Source: Flavonifractor sp. An92 (GTDB lineage Bacteria > Bacillota > Clostridia > Oscillospirales > Oscillospiraceae). From it: a DNA stretch of 64,000 nucleotides. The notes beneath the pieces are model-generated. The model saw only the letters and a program-made list of their open reading frames with translations. It was not told where the DNA came from and did no database searches. The DNA is taken from assembly GCF_002159175.1 (NCBI RefSeq), contig NZ_NFGZ01000001.1:277438-341437 (forward strand). Direction: 5' to 3'. Position 1 is the first letter of the stretch. Every line of letters starts with the position of its first letter. A program made the translations under genes and the position numbers. Positions 62,109 through 64,000 of this stretch are shown in pieces.

Positions 62109-62998
62109 TTCTTCCCCCTCCCTGCCGTGCGCGGGTCCAGATAGTCCCGCAGGCCGTCACCCAGCAGATTCAGGCTGAGCACGCACAGGATCACCGCCGC
62201 GCCGGGGAAAATCACCGTCCAGGGCGCCTTCTGGAGCACCTGCTTGCTGGCCTGCAAAATGTTGCCCCAGCTGGCGGCGGGAGCGGGAATGCCGGCCCCC
62301 AGGAAGCTGAGGGAGGCCTCGGACAAAATGGCCTGGGCAAAGATGAAGGAGGCCTGTACCGTCAGAGGGGAGATGACGCTGGGGAGGATGAGCTTCCACA
62401 GAATGCGTCCGCTGCCGGCCCCCTGGACCTTGGCGGCCTCCACATAGGTCTGCTCCCGGGTGACCAGGGCGCTGGAGCGCACCACCCGGGCCACGCTGGG
62501 GGTATAGACGATGGTCAGGGCCAGAATCACATTCCAGTTGGTGGCCCCCAGGGCCGCCATGAGGGCGATGGCCAGCAGGATACCGGGGATGGCGATGAGG
62601 CCGTCACAGATGCGCATGAGGATGTGGTCCAGGACCTTGAAGTAGCTGGCATAGATGCCGATGACGGTGCCCAGCAGGCAGGAGAACACCGCCACGGCGC
62701 CCCCCACCAACAGCGAGGACCGGGCTCCGTAGAGCACCCGGGTGAAGAGGTCCCGGCCGAACTCGTCGGTGCCGAAGAGGTGTTCCAGGCTGGGGGGCTG
62801 CAGGCGCTGGGGGACGTTGGTAGCGTTGGGGTCCACCGGGCTCACCGCCGGAATGATGAGGGCGCACAGCACGATGATGGCAAAGACCACCGCACCGAAG
62901 ATCAGGCCCGGATTGGACAGCAGCCGCTCCCGGCGCAGCTGCTTCTGTTCCCGGACAATGGCTGCCCCCACGGCGGGGGCATGGGTACGTTTTGACAT
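62105..62998 (-). CDS. oppC: Oligopeptide ABC transporter permease, OppC type
   Basis: Protein of 297 residues. One N-terminal helix, then DEFGRDLFTRVLYGARSSL, the hallmark of OppC/DppC, and a five-helix permease domain with the EAA-like loop (YVEAAKVQGAGSGRILWKLI). The start at 62998 is chosen because GGAGG lies 7-9 nt upstream; a GTG six bases earlier would sit on top of it. Overlaps oppD by 4 bp. Confidence 0.94.
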   Translation of the reverse strand: MSKRTHAPAVGAAIVREQKQLRRERLLSNPGLIFGAVVFAIIVLCALIIPAVSPVDPNATNVPQRLQPPSLEHLFGTDEFGRDLFTRVLYGARSSLLVGGAVAVFSCLLGTVIGIYASYFKVLDHILMRICDGLIAIPGILLAIALMAALGATNWNVILALTIVYTPSVARVVRSSALVTREQTYVEAAKVQGAGSGRILWKLILPSVISPLTVQASFIFAQAILSEASLSFLGAGIPAPAASWGNILQASKQVLQKAPWTVIFPGAAVILCVLSLNLLGDGLRDYLDPRTAGRGKK

Positions 62999-63010
62999 GT
63001 TCACCCCTCC

Positions 63011-63961
63011 TTACTTCCGCCCCAGCTGGATGCGGGGGTCCACCAGGCCGTAGAGGATGTCCACTGCCAGGTTGACCAGCACATACACCAGGGTGACGAA
63101 GAGGACCACGCCCTGAATGACAAACACGTCCCGCTGGTTGATGGAACTCATGGTGAGCATCCCCAGGCCGGGGATGTTGAAGATGGTCTCGGTGACGATG
63201 GTGCCGGTGACCAGGCTGCCGAAGGACTGCCCCGCCACGGTGAGGATGGTGGGGGCGGCATTCTTGAGGGCCTGCCCGAAGAGGACGGCGCTCTCCCGCA
63301 GACCTTTGGCCCGGGCGGTGCGGATGTAGTTCATATAGAGCACATCCAGCAGGGCCGAGCGGGTCATGCGGGTGATGTAGGCCGCCTGCACCACGCCCAG
63401 GGAGAGGGCGGGCAGGATGAGGTAGCGCAGATGCTGCCCGAGCCCCTGACTCAGAGGGGCGTAGCCCGCCACCGGCAGCCACTTCAGATACACGCCAAAA
63501 AAGAGCATGAGAAACATGCTCAACAGGAATCCAGGGATCGCGGTGCCCAGCAGAGAGAGGGACACCGTGGTCAGATCCACAGCGGTGCCCCGCTTATAGG
63601 CGGCCAGAATGCCCATAGGGATGGCCAGCACCAGCGCCAAGAGCTGGGCCAGCACGGCCAGGCTCAGGGTGGGGCCGAAGTACTCGGCGATGGCGGAGAG
63701 CACCGGCATGTCCAGAAAGTAGGACTGTCCCCAGTCGCCCCGGAACACGCCGGCCAGCCAGTCGGCGTACTGCACCAGAAAGGGCCGGTCAAAGCCAAGT
63801 TCAGCATTGAGCTCGGCGATCTGCTCGGCAGAGGCCTCCAGTCCCAGCATGGCGGTGGCCGGGCCGCCGGGGATGAGGTAGACCACCAGGAAGATGACCA
63901 CCGATACCACGAACATCACCGGGATCAGGGAGAGGATGCGTTTGAGGATGTAGGACAGCAT
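63011..63961 (-). CDS. oppB: Oligopeptide ABC transporter permease, OppB type
   Basis: Protein of 316 residues. An N-terminal helix (IPVMFVVSVVIFLVVYLIPG) with the GGP motif, six helices overall, and the cytoplasmic loop YIRTARAKGLRESAVLFGQA contacting the ATPase. It pairs with OppC. The ATG at 63961 has AAAGGGG 9-10 nt upstream. The substrate-binding protein gene is not in the window and may lie just beyond the right edge. Confidence 0.94.
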   Translation of the reverse strand: MLSYILKRILSLIPVMFVVSVVIFLVVYLIPGGPATAMLGLEASAEQIAELNAELGFDRPFLVQYADWLAGVFRGDWGQSYFLDMPVLSAIAEYFGPTLSLAVLAQLLALVLAIPMGILAAYKRGTAVDLTTVSLSLLGTAIPGFLLSMFLMLFFGVYLKWLPVAGYAPLSQGLGQHLRYLILPALSLGVVQAAYITRMTRSALLDVLYMNYIRTARAKGLRESAVLFGQALKNAAPTILTVAGQSFGSLVTGTIVTETIFNIPGLGMLTMSSINQRDVFVIQGVVLFVTLVYVLVNLAVDILYGLVDPRIQLGRK

Positions 63962-64000
63962 ATGGCGTTACCCCTTTGTTGAAATCGAAACGGCGGCGGG

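Overview
The window is GC-rich chromosomal DNA from an anaerobic Firmicute of the class Clostridia, most like an Oscillospiraceae gut commensal (Flavonifractor/Pseudoflavonifractor/Lawsonibacter type). The evidence is T-box leaders on thrS and asnB, a CIRCE operator on groESL, SLH-domain surface proteins, PTS enzyme I, NrdR, and sigma-A promoters with 17-bp spacers. The genus is inferred, not proven. About 60 genes are supported; most other long open frames are GC-driven shadows.

Layout. 1-2.6 kb: 5' part of RNA ligase gene rtcB, divergent from two overlapping WYL-domain regulators. 2.7-8.9 kb: operon tetR - MMPL/RND transporter - GLUG/coiled-coil surface protein with an operator-like palindrome inside its promoter. 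9.07-17.94 kb: an integrative mobilizable element of about 8.86 kb in the 3' end of guaA. It carries tet(W), a SAM methyltransferase, a MobV relaxase, a RepA-like ATPase, a ribbon-helix-helix protein, a tyrosine integrase, an excisionase and an XRE regulator. Both junctions encode the same Glu-Trp-Glu-stop end, and the presumed old guaA terminator lies beyond the far junction. 17.9-28.9 kb: guaA (with a contracted glutaminase region), ptsI, tRNA-Gln, a 46-residue peptide, nrdR, a membrane HExxH protease, a MerB-like protein, cysteine desulfidase with a divergent LysR regulator, and groESL.

29-40 kb: lipid kinase, WG/SLH protein and RlmL-like methyltransferase; NfeD plus SPFH protein; a GT-C-like membrane glycosyltransferase; uridine kinase; two half-size chromate transporters; glutamine-dependent NAD synthetase. 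40-44.7 kb: T-box-controlled thrS (no TGS domain) and a YcdB-like/SLH secreted protein. 44.7-55.8 kb: an amide-nitrogen block, asnB and purF on one strand and glnA-gltB-gltD on the other. Every transcription unit there starts with a structured leader: a shared promoter-proximal hairpin on purF and asnB, an Asn T-box on asnB, and terminator-type attenuators with A1/G4 hexaloop hairpins before glnA and gltB. 55.8-64 kb: a decayed metallophosphatase, a very large papain-like SLH-anchored protease, and an oppBCDF-type peptide transporter that continues past the window.

The most rewarding regions are the guaA-targeted tet(W) element and its candidate cis sites, the GuaA lacking a recognisable glutaminase active site, the leader RNAs of the nitrogen block, and the TetR-MMPL-GLUG surface operon. 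All functional calls rest on reading motifs and context, with no database search.
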